Origin: Streptococcus sanguinis
GTDB taxonomy: Bacteria; Bacillota; Bacilli; Lactobacillales; Streptococcaceae
Assembly: GCF_003943735.1 (NCBI RefSeq)
Contig: NZ_RJMV01000004.1
Span: forward strand, 62,001-126,000
DNA length: 64,000 bases
Direction: 5' to 3'
A model generated the notes under the pieces. The model searched no databases. It worked only from the letters and a program-made list of their open reading frames with translations, and was not told where the DNA came from. Positions 1 through 7,740 of this stretch are shown one piece after another (position 1 is the first letter of the stretch; the number at the start of each line of letters is the position of its first letter). The translations under genes were made by a program, and so were the position numbers.

Positions 1-636
1 GTGCTCCAAGGTCACATCTGGATAATCCTTGGCCACCTCATCTGCTACTCTGCGCCAGAGTTTGGATGTTGCTAGTACATTTTGCTTGTCAATACTGGTC
101 ACGCGCTTTCTGCGACCACGCGCAATGTCAAAAGCCTTACGGACAATTCGCTCCACCTCTTCGTAGCTGTAGTCATTGATATCACGCGCAGATCTGTCCT
201 CCAAAATATGCTCGCCAAAGTAAATCCCACCAGTCAGCTCACGCACGACCACGAAATCCACACCAGCAATTCTTTCAGCTTTCAAAGGCGACAAATGCTT
301 AAGAGCATCGAAAATCTTAACTGGACGGATATTGGCATAGAGTTCAAGCTCCTTCCGCAGAGCAAGCAATCCTTGCTCCGGTCGAACTGGGGCATTATCA
401 TACTGGGGACTGCCGATAGCTGCTAGGAGAATAGCATCCGCCTCCTTGGCCGCTTCTAGAGTTGACTGAGGGAGAGGATGACCTTCCGCATCAATACCAG
501 CACCCCCAAAAGCTTTCTCCGTGATATGATAAGCAAAACCGAACTTGTCCGCAACAGCAGCCAGTACTTGGAGACCAGCTTCCATGATTTCTGGACCGAT
601 ACCGTCACCCGCCAGAGCTACAATTTCTTTTGTCAT
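1..636 (-). CDS. leuB: 3-isopropylmalate dehydrogenase, 5' part (gene continues past window start)
   Basis: LeuB oxidatively decarboxylates 3-isopropylmalate to 2-oxoisocaproate with NAD, the third step of leucine synthesis, in the cytoplasm. About 212 N-terminal codons are visible. They open with MTKEIVALAGDGIGPEIM, the family's N-terminal nucleotide/substrate region, followed by the GGAGID and AILLAAIGSPQYD segments, the R-x-E-x-G-L-L-x-L-R substrate loop and VVRELTGGIYFG. The ATG at 636 has an AGAAGGAAG ribosome site and lies 12 nt behind the leuA stop, so the two are co-transcribed. The reading frame is open to base 1; leuC and leuD are expected beyond the window but not seen. Confidence 0.95.
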   Translation of the reverse strand, partial: MTKEIVALAGDGIGPEIMEAGLQVLAAVADKFGFAYHITEKAFGGAGIDAEGHPLPQSTLEAAKEADAILLAAIGSPQYDNAPVRPEQGLLALRKELELYANIRPVKIFDALKHLSPLKAERIAGVDFVVVRELTGGIYFGEHILEDRSARDINDYSYEEVERIVRKAFDIARGRRKRVTSIDKQNVLATSKLWRRVADEVAKDYPDVTLEH

Positions 637-648
637 AGTCGCTTCCTT

Positions 649-2217
649 CTAATTACTTGCAGGCAGATCGCGGTAGGATACCTGGTGGCCGATTTCACCC
701 GCATTTTCCTTTTGCACAAAGGTGTTGGCATGGATATAGGCAATGGCGCTGGCCTTAAGAACATCAAAGTCAATACCAGAGGAGTTGAAAATTGTATCTG
801 TATCCGTATTTTCAACAGCTACCAAGACGCGAGCCTGAGAGTCAATACCATCCGTCACCGCCTCGATGTTATAAGATAAAAGCTGAACAGACTGGTTAAA
901 GAATTGGTCAATGGCATTAAAGATAGCTTCAACGCTTCCTTTACCTTCTGCCACACAGCTAACCGTCTCGCCGTCACCATTAACCAGCTGCACATCCGCT
1001 GTGATGGTATGGTCGTCATTGGTCGTCAACTGCAGATCATCAAAGTGGAAGCCTTCAGGATTTTCGACAGTCGTTCCGGCAATCAGAGCCCGAATGTCAG
1101 CGTCTGTGACTTCATTTTTCTTATCAGCCAAGACCTTAAACTTAGCAAAGAGATCATTAATTTCAGATTCTGCAAAGTCCAGAGCCAATTCTTTGAGTTT
1201 TTCGACAAAGGCATGGCGGCCAGACAGCTTGCCAAGCGGTAGTGAATTGCTCTTGACTCCAACCAGCTCAGGTGTGATGATTTCATAGGTCAGTGGATTC
1301 TTAAGAACGCCATCCTGATGGATACCGGACTCATGAGAGAAGGCATTGCCACCAACGACTGCCTTGTTCTTAGGCACTGGAATACCTGAGAAGCGGGATA
1401 CCAGCTCAGAAGTGTTAATAGTTTCATTAAGGACGACATCCGACTCAACCTGATAGTAGTCCTGACGAATTTCTAAGGCAACTGCTACTTCTTCCAATGC
1501 TACATTTCCAGCCCGCTCACCGATTCCATTGATAGTTCCCTGAACACGACCAGCACCGTGCTTGATAGCCGTCAAAGTATTGGCTGTTGCCATACCAAGG
1601 TCATCATGACAATGAACACCAAATACCACCTTATGATCAGAAGTCACATTTGCCACTAGGTAGTCGAAAATATTTGCAAACTCTTCCGGAGTAGTAAAGC
1701 CGACTGTATCTGGAATATTGATATAAGTCGCACCTGCATCAACCGCTGTTTGTACCACCTGAAAAAGGAAATCTAGCTCTGTTCTTGTTGCATCCTCTGG
1801 TGAAAACTCGACTATATCGAACTTGGAGCGCGCGTAGGAGACATGCTCTTTCACAGCTTCTAAAATCTCTTCCTTGGACTTTTTCAGCTTGAACTCTCTG
1901 TGAATAGGACTGGTCGCAATGAAGACATGAATCTGTGGATGCTTGGCATCCTTGAGCGCCTCGTAGCAGGCATCAATGTCAGATTTAACCGAACGCGCCA
2001 GACCAGTGACGGAAGCTTTAGTGATGACTTTAGCAATCTCCTGCACCGCCGCAAAAGAATCTGGACTCGCAGCAGGGAAACCGGCTTCAATGACTGAAAT
2101 CCCCCACTTCTCTAACTGCTTGGCAATAGCCACCTTTTCCTTGATAGAGAAATTCACTCCTGGTGTCTGCTCGCCATCCCGGAGGCTGGTATCAAAAAAC
2201 TCAACTTTGCGTGTCAT
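649..2217 (-). CDS. leuA: 2-isopropylmalate synthase
   Basis: LeuA condenses acetyl-CoA with 2-oxoisovalerate, the committed and leucine-inhibited step of leucine synthesis. The 522-residue length is normal for the long bacterial form. Visible motifs are DTSLRDGEQTPGVNF near residue 10 (metal and substrate site), HCHDDLGMATANT (metal-binding HxH) and GNAFSHESGIHQDG in the linker, with the C-terminal regulatory domain in the last 140 or so residues. I chose the ATG at 2217 because the family starts at MxRKxEFFDTSLRDGEQ and it has an AAGGAG site. The frame stays open upstream to 2367 (see findings). First structural gene of the leu operon, downstream of an attenuator. Confidence 0.95.
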   Translation of the reverse strand: MTRKVEFFDTSLRDGEQTPGVNFSIKEKVAIAKQLEKWGISVIEAGFPAASPDSFAAVQEIAKVITKASVTGLARSVKSDIDACYEALKDAKHPQIHVFIATSPIHREFKLKKSKEEILEAVKEHVSYARSKFDIVEFSPEDATRTELDFLFQVVQTAVDAGATYINIPDTVGFTTPEEFANIFDYLVANVTSDHKVVFGVHCHDDLGMATANTLTAIKHGAGRVQGTINGIGERAGNVALEEVAVALEIRQDYYQVESDVVLNETINTSELVSRFSGIPVPKNKAVVGGNAFSHESGIHQDGVLKNPLTYEIITPELVGVKSNSLPLGKLSGRHAFVEKLKELALDFAESEINDLFAKFKVLADKKNEVTDADIRALIAGTTVENPEGFHFDDLQLTTNDDHTITADVQLVNGDGETVSCVAEGKGSVEAIFNAIDQFFNQSVQLLSYNIEAVTDGIDSQARVLVAVENTDTDTIFNSSGIDFDVLKASAIAYIHANTFVQKENAGEIGHQVSYRDLPASN

Positions 2218-2400
2218 AGACAACTCCTTTTCTAAGATACATAGACCATTTAGGAAAAACTCTTCCCCAACTTCTAGGTCGTGTTCAATGACTGAGACGG
2301 TATGAGACAAATTGATTTCAGAAAAATCAAGATGCATTCCCACTCCCGTCGCTCCTTTAGAAACCATTTCTTCCTCATCAGAGCTTGAGGTAAGATAGGT

Positions 2401-2485
2401 GAAATAAAAAACATCTCACTTGAGGAACAAGCGAGATGTTGATTTACTCCCGCTTGGTAAGCCAAACAGGACTAATGCTTTTGCA
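2401..2485 (-). promoter_or_regulatory. Leucine attenuator: competing antiterminator and terminator hairpins
   Basis: Reading the minus strand, the terminator stem is ACATCTCGCTTG / CAAGTGAGATGT (2411-2439) followed by a T-rich run (2402-2410). Upstream, CAAGCGGGAG (about 2448-2457) can instead pair with CTCGCTTG of the terminator's 5' arm, giving an exclusive antiterminator. GAGTAA at about 2445-2450 can in turn pair with TTACTC inside the leader ORF. A further small hairpin, CTAGTGC AAAA GCATTAG, follows the leader stop. Stalling at the Leu codons would mask TTACTC and favour the antiterminator. Confidence 0.75.
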
Positions 2486-2539
2486 CTAGCCCGAGTAACG
2501 CAACAACAAAGCAAAGTTTGAAGATTGGGTTGACTTCAT
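2486..2539 (-). CDS. leu operon leader peptide, 17 aa
   Basis: A 17-residue ORF, MKSTQSSNFALLLRYSG, starts at 2539 with an AAAGGAG site 10 nt upstream. It carries three consecutive leucine codons (all TTG) at residues 11-13 and lies between the leu promoter and a terminator hairpin. This is the layout of a ribosome-mediated attenuation leader, as known for the leu operon of Lactococcus lactis. The codons just after the Leu run (TTACTC) can pair with GAGTAA some 50 nt downstream. Function is inferred from layout; the ORF, site and pairings are seen directly. Confidence 0.8.
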   Translation of the reverse strand: MKSTQSSNFALLLRYSG

Positions 2540-2581
2540 GTTTGACTAACTCCTTTTTGAGATGGTTTCTTATTGTTTAGT

Positions 2582-2610
2582 ATTTTAACACAGTATCATA
2601 AACCTGTCAA
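2582..2610 (-). promoter_or_regulatory. leu operon promoter
   Basis: Minus-strand TTGACA (2605-2610), 17-bp spacer, TAAAAT (2582-2587). The -35 is perfect and the -10 has one mismatch. It lies about 43 nt upstream of the leader peptide start, and no competing promoter is obvious. Confidence 0.85.
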
Positions 2611-2688
2611 GAAAAAGTCGATATTTTCTGAAAATTTTTAATATGCTGGATTATTTTTGAGGAGATTAGCAAAAATAAGAGAAAGAAA

Positions 2689-2714
2689 AAGAAGCAGGGT
2701 AAGTCTCACTTCTT
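2689..2714 (-). terminator. Weak terminator after T7SS locus 1
   Basis: On the minus strand AAGAAG and CTTCTT enclose a 14-nt loop and are followed by TTTTCTTTC. The stem is only 6 bp and the loop is large, so this is tentative. It sits just downstream of the last gene of T7SS locus 1. Confidence 0.35.
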
Positions 2715-2736
2715 CCAATTTTCTTAGTATTTTGAT

Positions 2737-3048
2737 TCATTTACTCACTTCATCCAGCTTATTCTGAAAGCGTCTGTTCTCCTGATAGCGAGCTTCTAGA
2801 ACATCGTCTATGCGCCTTTTGTATTGCTGATGGTATTGATCCAGATTATCCTCTATTTGAAAAATATAAGGTTGAACCGCTGTCAAAGGAACCTCTCTAC
2901 ATGCATAAGAAATCGCATCTAAGAGTTTGTTCGTCTCTCTGTCAAACTTATAGTAGTATGTATCTAAGTCTGTCTCTGCTCGATCAAACTCACGCATTTT
3001 TAGAGCATGTTCATCTTCCAGTTCCTGAAGCTTCTTTTTATTCAGCAT
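2737..3048 (-). CDS. Small helical T7SS partner protein, TlaA2/Lap2-like (locus 1)
   Basis: A 103-residue, charged, almost wholly helical protein with heptad character and no signal peptide or membrane segment. Its C-terminal end (YQENRRFQNKLDEV) resembles that of the protein encoded at 23531 in locus 2 (YHEENRIYNKKLEEL), and both open with a conserved D/E-D-x-H near residue 14. By analogy with the partners of the S. aureus T7SS lipase TslA and the Lap2 proteins of LXG toxins, it probably binds the effector's helical export domain. Good ribosome site (GGAGGTGAGGCA before ATG). Last gene of a five-gene co-directional locus. Family assignment is by context and shape, not by a recognised motif. 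Confidence 0.7.
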   Translation of the reverse strand: MLNKKKLQELEDEHALKMREFDRAETDLDTYYYKFDRETNKLLDAISYACREVPLTAVQPYIFQIEDNLDQYHQQYKRRIDDVLEARYQENRRFQNKLDEVSK

Positions 3049-3059
3049 TGCCTCACCTC

Positions 3060-3374
3060 CTAACCCTTAATCGGGCTATCCAAAGAAGGCATCTGCATCG
3101 TCTGAGTTAGATGAGTTTCAGCAGCTTGCGCTGCCTTACCTTCAAATCCACCCTGAATGTTTTTAACATAGTTAGTAGAAGCATAATTTTTCATATCCAA
3201 AGCCGCCGCCTGTAGCTGAGTTGCTAACTCCGCTCCTTTAGCAAGAATAAGCTGCTCTTTGGCTGCTATCAAAGCCTTGATAGCTTGCCGCTCCTGCTCT
3301 TTCATCTTTTCTTTAAACTGTTTTGCCAACTCCGCTTTAGTTATGAGGGCATCATCATTTACTATCAGAACCAT
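3060..3374 (-). CDS. Small helical T7SS partner protein, TlaA1/Lap1-like (locus 1)
   Basis: A 104-residue helical protein rich in Ala, Lys and Gln. It shares with the locus 2 protein at 23866 the patterns QER-x-AI-x-x-LI-x-AK, MK-x-(Y/F)AST, a G-x-F-x-G-x-AA segment and a C-terminal L-x-SPI. Proteins of this size beside T7SS effectors are usually WXG100-like escorts that stack on the effector's helical domain; no WxG motif is present here. The ATG at 3374 lies inside the effector's last codons (20-nt overlap) and has a strong GGAGGGG site, so translation is coupled to the effector. Role is inferred from context. Confidence 0.7.
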   Translation of the reverse strand: MVLIVNDDALITKAELAKQFKEKMKEQERQAIKALIAAKEQLILAKGAELATQLQAAALDMKNYASTNYVKNIQGGFEGKAAQAAETHLTQTMQMPSLDSPIKG

Positions 3375-5070
3375 TCTTACCCCTCCATGTTCCTTTTACA
3401 TCTGCCAAGAGATTATTGAAATCCTCAGCTTGCTGAGTATCGACTGCTGCAAAATCTCCACTAGCTCTAACCAAAGTCATTCCCAACTGTTCAATCTCTG
3501 TCATAAAGCCTTTTGCAGATGTCTCTGTGTTGCTTTCAATCGTATCATCCCAAAAACGAGAAACATTAAAATCAGCCAATAAACTCGCTACCTCTGTACC
3601 ACTCAGATAGGTCACCATTCCCATCGCCTCTGTACTCGTATCCTTTACTGTATTTTGGACAAATTCTTTGGCATCCGACAATAAGGTTTGGACATGCTTA
3701 ACTTTATCTTCCATTTCAAAGATAGCCAGCTGTGCTGCAGTCTGAAGGAGACGAGCACGAACCAAAATTCTATCTTCTCCTGTAAGATTGCCATTTCCCA
3801 ACTGTTCCTGATAGCGAGTAATAGCTTCACGATCCCAAGCCATAGATTCCAAGCGAGCAACCCTAATAATTTCCTTGTATTCTGTCTCAAATTGATGATA
3901 GAAGGCATACCCCAAAACAGCCCTATCAGGAAGATCTCCTTTCATTAGAGAATTGAATATATTTGAAGCGGTTTCTTCATCAACTCCCAGTTTTCGAAGA
4001 GCATCCAGAGTTTTAGCAATTAGACGAGCTAGCTTTTCACCCGCTCTCAGCAGTTCTGGATGATAATCAGCAGAAGCGGTCAAAAAAGAACCTTTACCGT
4101 CTCCCTGAAAAACACCAAAATCATGGGCACTCTCAGAATCGAAACTCTGGGTATAGTATAAGGGAACCACAATATTAACTTTACCAACAGGTCCACCTTC
4201 ACCTCTTACATGATATTGCTCACCGTCCTCAGGTAAATGAGCAATTGTATATTCTCTATTAAGCATACTCACCATGTCAAAGGGATTGACATAATATTCA
4301 ATTTTTTTACCTATGGCTTTGATTTGATCGGGAGTTAATCCCATTTTTAAAAGGCTTTTGGTAGTATCCGGACCATCAAAGAGGACCACTCTTCCAATCT
4401 TATCTAAATCATTACTGCTCAATCCAGCTATTCCTTGAACCGTCACCATGGTCCCTAGCGAATGTGCTGAAAGATCCATTGTTGCATTAGGCGCTTTCTC
4501 TCTCATTTCTTGGATACGAGTTTTCATGGCCTCGGTTGCCAAAGGAGCTTGTGGAATATGGATGTGATTAAACGCAAACTGAGCGTCATTATCTATCCAA
4601 TCATTCAAATTTAGTGCTTTGATGCCCCGCTCAAGTATCTTATCTAAGTTAAAACCATCGCTACCTCGAATAGCCATATAAGTTTTCTTGGTATCTTTTC
4701 CCAACGTCGGCGTATCCGTTAAAAAATAAGAATTAAAGCCCGCTTTTTCGTCAGTCATTAACCCCTTTTGATAGCTGTCTACAATACGTGGCTCACGTCT
4801 CATACCGTTCGTATCAGGTACTGGTACGGTGGTAATTTTATTGACATCGTGCAAATCAGAATCAGGTTGTAAATAGACCCTGCCATCATAAGGAAGATTC
4901 TTACCTCCAGGGGTGATTTCTTCATCATAAATTACTTCTTTTGAGAAATCAAATACTTTTACTTTGGTTGAGTTATTTTTAGGTGGAAAATTATTAGGAC
5001 GACCAGTATAAGCCGACTGCGCTAAATCTCCATAAAAATTATCAAAAGTTTTTAAATTACTATTACTCAT
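3355..5070 (-). CDS. TslA-like T7SS lipase effector, N-terminal lipase and C-terminal export domain
   Basis: 571 residues. Residues about 95-320 look like an alpha/beta-hydrolase lipase: AHSLG gives nucleophile Ser204, with Asp265 (NPFDMVS) and His316 (SAHDFG) as candidate triad partners. Residues about 340-571 are helical, ending in an export-domain-like region with LSGTEVASLLADF, a W-D-D motif and AAVDTQQAEDF. This lipase-first, helices-last order is that of S. aureus TslA, a phospholipase A exported by T7SS, and is opposite to LXG toxins. The upstream gene is the likely immunity partner (8-nt overlap) and the two downstream genes the export partners. ATG 5070 is preferred over 5085 by ribosome-site spacing. 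Activity is inferred. Confidence 0.8.
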   Translation of the reverse strand: MSNSNLKTFDNFYGDLAQSAYTGRPNNFPPKNNSTKVKVFDFSKEVIYDEEITPGGKNLPYDGRVYLQPDSDLHDVNKITTVPVPDTNGMRREPRIVDSYQKGLMTDEKAGFNSYFLTDTPTLGKDTKKTYMAIRGSDGFNLDKILERGIKALNLNDWIDNDAQFAFNHIHIPQAPLATEAMKTRIQEMREKAPNATMDLSAHSLGTMVTVQGIAGLSSNDLDKIGRVVLFDGPDTTKSLLKMGLTPDQIKAIGKKIEYYVNPFDMVSMLNREYTIAHLPEDGEQYHVRGEGGPVGKVNIVVPLYYTQSFDSESAHDFGVFQGDGKGSFLTASADYHPELLRAGEKLARLIAKTLDALRKLGVDEETASNIFNSLMKGDLPDRAVLGYAFYHQFETEYKEIIRVARLESMAWDREAITRYQEQLGNGNLTGEDRILVRARLLQTAAQLAIFEMEDKVKHVQTLLSDAKEFVQNTVKDTSTEAMGMVTYLSGTEVASLLADFNVSRFWDDTIESNTETSAKGFMTEIEQLGMTLVRASGDFAAVDTQQAEDFNNLLADVKGTWRGKNGSDSK

Positions 5071-5497
5071 AAATATCCCATACATTGCCTTTCAAGACTC
5101 TTATCGGTTGCATTTCAGAAATTCTCTTAATATCAGGAATACTGTTTCTATTATGTTCTAGCGGGAAACCCAGAGTAAATTCAGAATCTTCAATATTATT
5201 AATTCTTCCGCTTAAAGTTAGTATATTCCCCCCACCTTGAGGAGTTCCGTTACCTATATCCTCAATTGTCAAACTACCCCAGTCAAACTGAACACTTTTA
5301 ACTTTAGGATTTCTGGATTTAACAAATTCAGCCATTTCTTCTTCATGCTTTTTTAAATAAGCTAGCTGTTTCTCTTTTGGACTTCTCAAATCGAAAGTCT
5401 CATCTGTGAATAAACTTTTGTTTTGAACTGTCATAATCGTCCCTCCTATGACTAGAGTGGTTGCTATCGCAAGAATAGCTAATCTATTTTTTTTCAT
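5063..5497 (-). CDS. Putative immunity protein, membrane-anchored (locus 1, copy adjacent to toxin)
   Basis: 144 residues with one N-terminal hydrophobic segment (residues 6-24) and an extracellular-facing remainder; no lipobox cysteine. Its first 55 residues are close to those of the protein at 5637 (shared KSLFTD, FDLRSP, EKQLAYLK and NPKV segments), and both contain GNGTPQG, while the C-terminal halves differ. Position directly before and overlapping the lipase gene, and outside-facing topology, fit an immunity protein against a lipase attacking the membrane surface (as TilA protects against TslA). I do not recognise the family. ATG 5497 has a GGAGG site and its own upstream -10. Confidence 0.65.
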   Translation of the reverse strand: MKKNRLAILAIATTLVIGGTIMTVQNKSLFTDETFDLRSPKEKQLAYLKKHEEEMAEFVKSRNPKVKSVQFDWGSLTIEDIGNGTPQGGGNILTLSGRINNIEDSEFTLGFPLEHNRNSIPDIKRISEMQPIRVLKGNVWDIYE

Positions 5498-5531
5498 TAT
5501 TTATCCTCCAAAGTAAAGAGAAGTTACTATT

Positions 5532-5540
5532 ATTATATCA
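5532..5540 (-). promoter_or_regulatory. Extended -10 promoter for immunity-toxin genes of locus 1
   Basis: Minus-strand TGATATAAT at 5532-5540, an extended -10, 35 nt upstream of the ATG at 5497; no good -35. It would let the adjacent immunity-toxin-partner genes be expressed without the upstream copy. Confidence 0.5.
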
Positions 5541-5548
5541 TGAATGCA

Positions 5549-5644
5549 TTAAAAAATAATTTTGAAAAGTATTCCGTAAAATATGAAATTTACAAACTGC
5601 GCTAAATTTGCGTAGAAATTATGAAAGTTTTTTAAATTACTCTT
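5549..5644 (-). pseudogene. Decayed 5' end of a second tslA-like toxin gene
   Basis: In the frame a toxin gene would use after the upstream immunity copy, the minus strand reads K-SNLKNFHNFYANLAQ; the intact effector begins M-SNSNLKTFDNFYGDLAQ. The DNA match runs over about 45 nt with few changes and includes the same immunity-stop/toxin-start overlap (GAGTAAT). The start codon position now reads AAG instead of ATG. Homology ends after LAQ and the frame stops at 5549. This is a direct sequence match, so loss of a former toxin gene here is well supported. Confidence 0.8.
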
Positions 5645-6080
5645 CGCCAAATCCTCTTCCTCCTACACGAAGCGGACTCCCACTTCCAATTCCTTCAATA
5701 AAATCTTCTTTATTGTTCTTTCCATCTTTTATGTAAACCAAAACACTCCAACTTGAATCTTTGATATGATTAAAACCACCAAAAACTCGAATAACATTAC
5801 CTTCACCCTGCGGTGTTCCATTTCCTATTTCTTCCCAACGTGTTTCTTCCCAAGCAATTTGAACAGACTCCACTTTAGGATTTAAAGACTTCACAAAATC
5901 TTCTATTTCTTTTTTATGCTCCTTCAAATAAGCTAGTTGTTTCTCTCTTGGACTTCTTAAATCGAAAATTCCATCTGTGAATAAACTTTTGTTTTGAACT
6001 GTCAGAATCGTCCCTCCTACGACCATAGAAGTGGTTAGCGCTACGATTGATAGAGTAGCCATTTTACTTTTTTTCATCAT
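5637..6080 (-). CDS. Putative orphan immunity protein (locus 1, upstream copy)
   Basis: 147 residues, one N-terminal membrane segment (residues about 8-27), outside-facing domain with GNGTPQG. It is a paralogue of the protein at 5063, nearly identical over the membrane segment and the region after it, and divergent after residue about 95. It is followed not by a toxin but by the decayed toxin start at 5597-5644, so it may now protect only against foreign relatives of the lost toxin. The first two codons are both ATG (6080 or 6077); the ribosome site is weak (AAGAAA). Immunity role inferred from position and paralogy. Confidence 0.6.
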   Translation of the reverse strand: MMKKSKMATLSIVALTTSMVVGGTILTVQNKSLFTDGIFDLRSPREKQLAYLKEHKKEIEDFVKSLNPKVESVQIAWEETRWEEIGNGTPQGEGNVIRVFGGFNHIKDSSWSVLVYIKDGKNNKEDFIEGIGSGSPLRVGGRGFGEE

Positions 6081-6162
6081 TTTTTCTTATATTCTACTAC
6101 TTTCTATGAATTTCACAGTATCACTTCTTAAGTCACTTCGTTTCTAAGAAGAATATACACCC

Positions 6163-6831
6163 TCATCTCCTCATATATTGAATGCCTCGGAAAAGGAGAA
6201 AGGCTGTTAGAATCAGGGAAACAAGCCAGATGGTCTTCAGGAGGTAAAATTGAATCAGATAGGTAGAGATGATGGCTCCAACTACAAAGCTTGCTAATAG
6301 GGCTACAAAGAAAAGGCCTTCTTTCAAATCTTTCCCTTTCTTGTTTCGAGCATAGTTGCCAAAAGCTACCATGGTTTTCTTGATATTCCCCGTCATAAAG
6401 GAGTTGTTGTAGACAATGCCATCCACCTCGCCAAAAGCGGTCGCAACTAGTCCCATGCAAAAAGCCAGTGGCGGCACGATATAGAGATGAGGCACATTTG
6501 CAGGCAAAAATCCAGCAACAGCTGTCGTCAATATCAAAGGAAAAACGCTGGACAGCCTGCGCCAAGAATGTTCAAAATGATGCTGAAAAACAGTCATCAG
6601 AAAAATCCCCAGCATAAAGGCCAGCATAGTTGCCAATTTAACTTCGATTCCTCTTGTCTCCTGATTGATAAGCTCAACCGAAAGGAAAACGACGTTTCCT
6701 GTCTGACCTGCCACCAAGGTCCCTCCCCGCTCAATGAAGGTATAGGCGTCGATAAATCCTGCACAAAAGGTCAAGAGACAGGCAAAAAATTTTGAACGAG
6801 AGTGAAACTCTCTTTTTACAAATTGTTTCAT
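6163..6831 (-). CDS. YoaK/DUF1275-family membrane protein
   Basis: 222 residues with about six hydrophobic segments. It carries the family's signature features: an N-terminal CAGFIDAYTFI segment, AGQTGNVVFLS near residue 40 and SFMTGNIKK near 145 (the paired TGN motifs). The molecular function of DUF1275 proteins is not established; they are six-helix inner-membrane proteins. The ATG at 6831 was chosen over the upstream in-frame ATG at 6918 because AGGTGG lies just before it and the family starts close to the first helix. It stands alone between T7SS locus 1 and udk. Confidence 0.85.
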   Translation of the reverse strand: MKQFVKREFHSRSKFFACLLTFCAGFIDAYTFIERGGTLVAGQTGNVVFLSVELINQETRGIEVKLATMLAFMLGIFLMTVFQHHFEHSWRRLSSVFPLILTTAVAGFLPANVPHLYIVPPLAFCMGLVATAFGEVDGIVYNNSFMTGNIKKTMVAFGNYARNKKGKDLKEGLFFVALLASFVVGAIISTYLIQFYLLKTIWLVSLILTAFLLFRGIQYMRR

Positions 6832-6995
6832 AAACCACCTACAAAATAAGGGAGTGACCAGACTACGAAAATCATAGATTTCAGTCCGTCCACTTCCCCT
6901 TGCTAGATTATATTTCAAAAATCTTGTAGCTACTGCGATTCACCAGATTCACAAACTTTTGTTTCCTCAAATGACCGAGCAGAAAGCTACGTGTG

Positions 6996-7631
6996 CTAGC
7001 CCTCTCTGGCTTCCTTAAGGATTTTTTCAATCTTGGTCGTAATCAGGTCAATAGCCACCTTGTTTGAAGCTCCCTCTGGAATGATGACATCCGCATAGCG
7101 CTTGGTCGGCTCGATGAACTGATGGTACATAGGCTTAACGACACCCAAATACTGTTCGATAACGCTATCCAAACTGCGGCCGCGCTCTTCCATGTCCCGC
7201 TTAATACGACGAATAATCCGAACGTCATCATCTGTGTCCACAAAGATCTTAATATCCATCAAATCTCTCAGGCGCTGGTCCTCTAAGACCAAAATCCCCT
7301 CAACGATGAACACATCCTGAGGCTCCTGACGATAGGTCTTTTTGCTGCGGGTATGCTCCGTATAGTCATAAGTGGGAATATCCACTGGTCGACCAGCCAA
7401 GAGCTCCTTGATTTGCTCAATCATCAGGTCGGTATCAAAGGCAAAAGGATGGTCATAGTTGGTCTTCACCCGCTCCTCAAAAGTCAGATGCGTCTGATCC
7501 TTATAGTAGGAGTCATGCTCAATCATGGCAATATTTTCGTTTGGAAAATTAGCCAAAATTGCTCGAGAAACGCTGGTCTTTCCGCCTCCAGAACCACCAG
7601 TTACACCAATAATAATAGGTCTATTTTGCAT
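6996..7631 (-). CDS. udk: Uridine kinase
   Basis: Udk phosphorylates uridine and cytidine with ATP or GTP in pyrimidine salvage. The 211-residue protein starts [20 protein letters not shown], containing the P-loop GGSGGGKTS. It continues with [18 protein letters not shown] (substrate-binding region), the DYTEHTR loop, VEGILVLED (Walker B-like) and [13 protein letters not shown] lid region. ATG 7631 has GGAG seven bases upstream; the ATG at 7643 is too close to that site. Monocistronic by appearance, divergent from the oxidoreductase gene at 7741. Confidence 0.96.
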   Translation of the reverse strand: MQNRPIIIGVTGGSGGGKTSVSRAILANFPNENIAMIEHDSYYKDQTHLTFEERVKTNYDHPFAFDTDLMIEQIKELLAGRPVDIPTYDYTEHTRSKKTYRQEPQDVFIVEGILVLEDQRLRDLMDIKIFVDTDDDVRIIRRIKRDMEERGRSLDSVIEQYLGVVKPMYHQFIEPTKRYADVIIPEGASNKVAIDLITTKIEKILKEAREG

Positions 7632-7677
7632 TATAAGCTCCATCTCTTGTTATCTTATCTATTTTACCGCAATTCAT

Positions 7678-7685
7678 GTTATAAT
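7678..7685 (+). promoter_or_regulatory. Extended -10 promoter for the oxidoreductase-helicase pair
   Basis: TG-T-TATAAT, extended -10 with TATAAT at 7680-7685; the -35 is poor. It lies about 55 nt upstream of the ATG at 7741, which has an AAGGAGG site. Confidence 0.6.
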
Positions 7686-7740
7686 GAAAGAGCTAAAATA
7701 AAAAAAGTACATGCTTAAAAATAGAAAAAAGGAGGTTTTT

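Noticed and set aside
2274-2465. 63-residue minus-strand ORF in the leu leader region
   Set aside because: It overlaps the attenuator hairpin and the leuA upstream frame, has no ribosome site at its start and unusual composition.
6128-6565. 145-residue minus-strand ORF overlapping the YoaK-like gene
   Set aside because: Shadow frame of a clear membrane-protein gene; Cys/Ser/His-rich composition and no ribosome site.
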